A stretch of 14,353 nt of DNA from an uncultured bacterium (lineage in GTDB: Bacteria > Cyanobacteriota > Vampirovibrionia > Gastranaerophilales > Gastranaerophilaceae), in assembly GCA_902464375.1 (NCBI GenBank), contig CABQIM010000044.1:1-14353 (forward strand), given 5' to 3'. This document shows, piece after piece, positions 13,147 to 14,353 of this stretch. Within the stretch, counting starts at the first letter, position 1. Every line of letters starts with the position of its first letter. The notes under the pieces are model-generated. The model did not search any database. It was not told the DNA's origin and worked only from the letters and a program-made list of their open reading frames with translations. The position numbers and the translations under genes were made by a program.

Positions 13147-13165
13147 TGGGATTCTCCCAAATTTT
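13147..13165 (+). terminator. Weak possible terminator after the iron-sulfur gene
   Basis: A 5-bp stem TGGGA/TCCCA (13147-13151 with 13155-13159) with a 3-base loop precedes AATTTT. The stem is short and the T-run poor; it could act together with the palindrome just upstream. Confidence 0.3.
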
Positions 13166-13168
13166 AAC

Positions 13169-13222
13169 CCCTTGATTGATGGCATGGGCATGCCAATCTT
13201 GTACACTAATATCAAGGGAGAG
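13169..13222 (+). promoter_or_regulatory. Inverted-repeat leader of the AMIN-domain gene
   Basis: Two nested inverted repeats lie just before the gene. The outer is CCCTTGAT (13169-13176) with ATCAAGGG (13211-13218); the inner is GGCAT-GGGC-ATGCC (13181-13194). The outer right arm overlaps the ribosome-binding region GGGAGAG (13216-13222), 11 bases before the ATG, so folding would hide it. It matches no riboswitch family I can name. A candidate -10 TACACT (13202-13207) inside it would instead make these DNA operators. Confidence 0.45.
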
Positions 13223-13233
13223 AGTATATTATT

Positions 13234-14286
13234 ATGAAGAAAACGTTGTTATTTTTAGGAATGTTTATATCAGTATTGTCTGTTAACGCACAGGACAATG
13301 TATTGCAATCAATTGAAATTGTGCCGGTAAAAGACACATACAATATTGTTTTGGTATCAGATAAGGCTGTTGACGTTAAAAAGACAGTAAAAGCTCCAAA
13401 CCAAATTACTTTGAATATGAAAGATATAAGAGCTTCTAAAACCCTAAATACAGTTTATAACAACGTATCTAATGTTGACACTGTTATGGTCGAACCTCAA
13501 GGCAATGGTATCAGCATATTTTTCCAAGCAGAAAATGCTCAAGGTGCAAGCGTTTCTTTTGATTCTTTAGCACCAGTTGTTCCTACAAAATCTCAAACCC
13601 AACAAGTTAAATTAAGTAACCCTATAGAAAGCTACGCTCCAATATACAAAGAAGATATGACAACTACTAAAACTTCTACTTTATTCAATAAGTTAAAAAA
13701 TAGTTCTGCAGTAGATGGTATTAGAGAATCTGTAGACGAAGATACAGTTTCTGATACAGCAGGAAAAGCAGTTTCTTTCGGTTTGGTTGGTCTTCTAGCA
13801 TTTGCAGTAATCAGATTATTCAAACGTAAAGAACCGGATATGAAAATTGGTCTTAGCCAAAGTTTGAACGAAAGAGAAATAGAAATGTACAGAGGTCAAC
13901 AACCGGTTGCATCTTCTTATATTCCTGAAAAGCCTTTCACTACTGTTAACTATGGTTTGAATGCTTATCAAAGAGAAAATAGAAATCCTTATGAAACAGA
14001 AGCTCCTATTCATAATCCAAGATTAAGAAATTATGTTAATCCTGCTATGAATAACAATGCTGTTGCTCAAACAATGAGCCAGCCACAAAGACCTGCTATG
14101 CAAACAGCTGTAAAACCGGCAGTAAGAAAAAACACTACTCCAGTAAATACAGCACCTGTAAATCAAGGTAATCCAAATATTGATAATCTAAAATTCTTGG
14201 AATCTATGACAGCTATTTACGAAAAAAGCGGTCGTCACGATTTAGCTAGAGGTTTGAAGGCTAGTATCGCAAAAAATAATATATAA
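13234..14286 (+). CDS. AMIN-domain single-pass membrane protein, Asn/Pro-rich tail
   Basis: This 350-aa protein has a signal peptide (cut after VNA, residue 19) and an AMIN-like beta domain (about 22-112: IEIVPVKDTYNIVLVSDK, then APNQITLNMKDIRASKTL and GNGISIFFQAE). It then has a Thr/Ser-rich stretch, one membrane helix (about 179-196, SFGLVGLLAFAVIRLF) followed by KRKE, and a long tail. The tail (about 200-312) is rich in Asn, Pro and Gln and probably disordered, ending in a predicted helix (about 313-347, NLKFLESMTAIYEKSGRHDL). AMIN domains target PilQ secretins and amidases to peptidoglycan or the periplasm. Here the domain would be periplasmic and the tail cytoplasmic (positive-inside rule), so the protein spans both sides of the inner membrane. 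No secretin domain is present, so it is not PilQ itself. A link to type IV pilus or division machinery is inference. The ribosome-binding site is distant (11 bases) and lies in a structured leader. A strong terminator follows. Confidence 0.75.
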   Translation: MKKTLLFLGMFISVLSVNAQDNVLQSIEIVPVKDTYNIVLVSDKAVDVKKTVKAPNQITLNMKDIRASKTLNTVYNNVSNVDTVMVEPQGNGISIFFQAENAQGASVSFDSLAPVVPTKSQTQQVKLSNPIESYAPIYKEDMTTTKTSTLFNKLKNSSAVDGIRESVDEDTVSDTAGKAVSFGLVGLLAFAVIRLFKRKEPDMKIGLSQSLNEREIEMYRGQQPVASSYIPEKPFTTVNYGLNAYQRENRNPYETEAPIHNPRLRNYVNPAMNNNAVAQTMSQPQRPAMQTAVKPAVRKNTTPVNTAPVNQGNPNIDNLKFLESMTAIYEKSGRHDLARGLKASIAKNNI

Positions 14287-14319
14287 TTAAGTTAACAAAG
14301 AATTTTAAATCGAATGTAT

Positions 14320-14352
14320 GGGTCGGATTTTTAAATCCGACCCGTTTTGTTT
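14320..14352 (+). terminator. Strong intrinsic terminator after the AMIN gene
   Basis: A 10-11-bp GC-rich stem (14320-14330 with 14333-14343; effective loop about 4 bases) is followed by GTTTTGTTT. It lies 33 bases after the stop codon. Confidence 0.88.
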
Positions 14353-14353
14353 A

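Noticed and set aside
1..14353. CRISPR arrays, insertion sequences, prophage or defence operon.
   Set aside because: No regularly spaced repeats, transposase, integrase, or recognisable defence genes; the Pif1-type helicase stands alone.

Overview
The window is very AT-rich and comes from a diderm (Gram-negative) bacterium. It carries LptA- and LptC-like lipopolysaccharide export proteins, an arabinose-5-phosphate isomerase of the Kdo pathway, a two-partner-secretion type exoprotein, an AMIN-domain protein and a pseudopilin with the prepilin sequence GFTLAEVLITLAIIGVVATL. That prepilin style, the base composition and the gene mix remind me of gut Gastranaerophilales (Melainabacteria/Vampirovibrionia, the non-photosynthetic sisters of Cyanobacteria). 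This placement is inference from recall, not a database result. I see no rRNA, tRNA, CRISPR, insertion sequence or phage gene, and no stretch above 300 bases without a gene.

Layout. Bases 1-1971 are rightward: an unrecognised 154-aa protein, a pseudopilin behind a near-consensus sigma-70 promoter and ahead of a strong terminator, and a membrane-anchored Hsp20-domain protein. Bases 1972-2143 are a convergent junction full of stem-loops that looks like a dispersed intergenic repeat. From 11985 down to 2144 everything reads leftward: kdsD/kpsF and a zinc-type CDF transporter (one operon); a Pif1-type helicase with a RecQ-C-terminal-like tail; a secreted filamentous-haemagglutinin-like protein; an ATP-grasp ligase of unknown substrate; then lptC, lptA and a TPR protein, the last two overlapping by one base. 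A divergent promoter region (11986-12087) separates this block from two rightward genes: a GlcF/LutA-type iron-sulfur protein, and an AMIN-domain membrane protein with an inverted-repeat-rich leader and a strong terminator at the window's end.

Functional theme. Most genes concern the cell envelope: Kdo precursor supply (KdsD), the LPS bridge (LptC, LptA), a surface exoprotein, a pseudopilin, an AMIN protein that may touch a secretin or pilus, and a membrane-tethered chaperone-like domain. lptB and kdsC, often beside these genes in Proteobacteria, are not present here.

The most interesting structural signal is a shared start architecture. Three genes (lptC, the helicase and the iron-sulfur protein) have a good -10 hexamer (TAAAAT, TACAAT, TAAAAT) ending exactly 6 bases before the ATG and no Shine-Dalgarno sequence, which predicts leaderless mRNAs. 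The other genes have clear Shine-Dalgarno sequences. Further points are the Pif1-RQC domain fusion, the soloist TPS exoprotein with a charged C-terminal tail, and the possible Shine-Dalgarno-masking leader of the AMIN gene.
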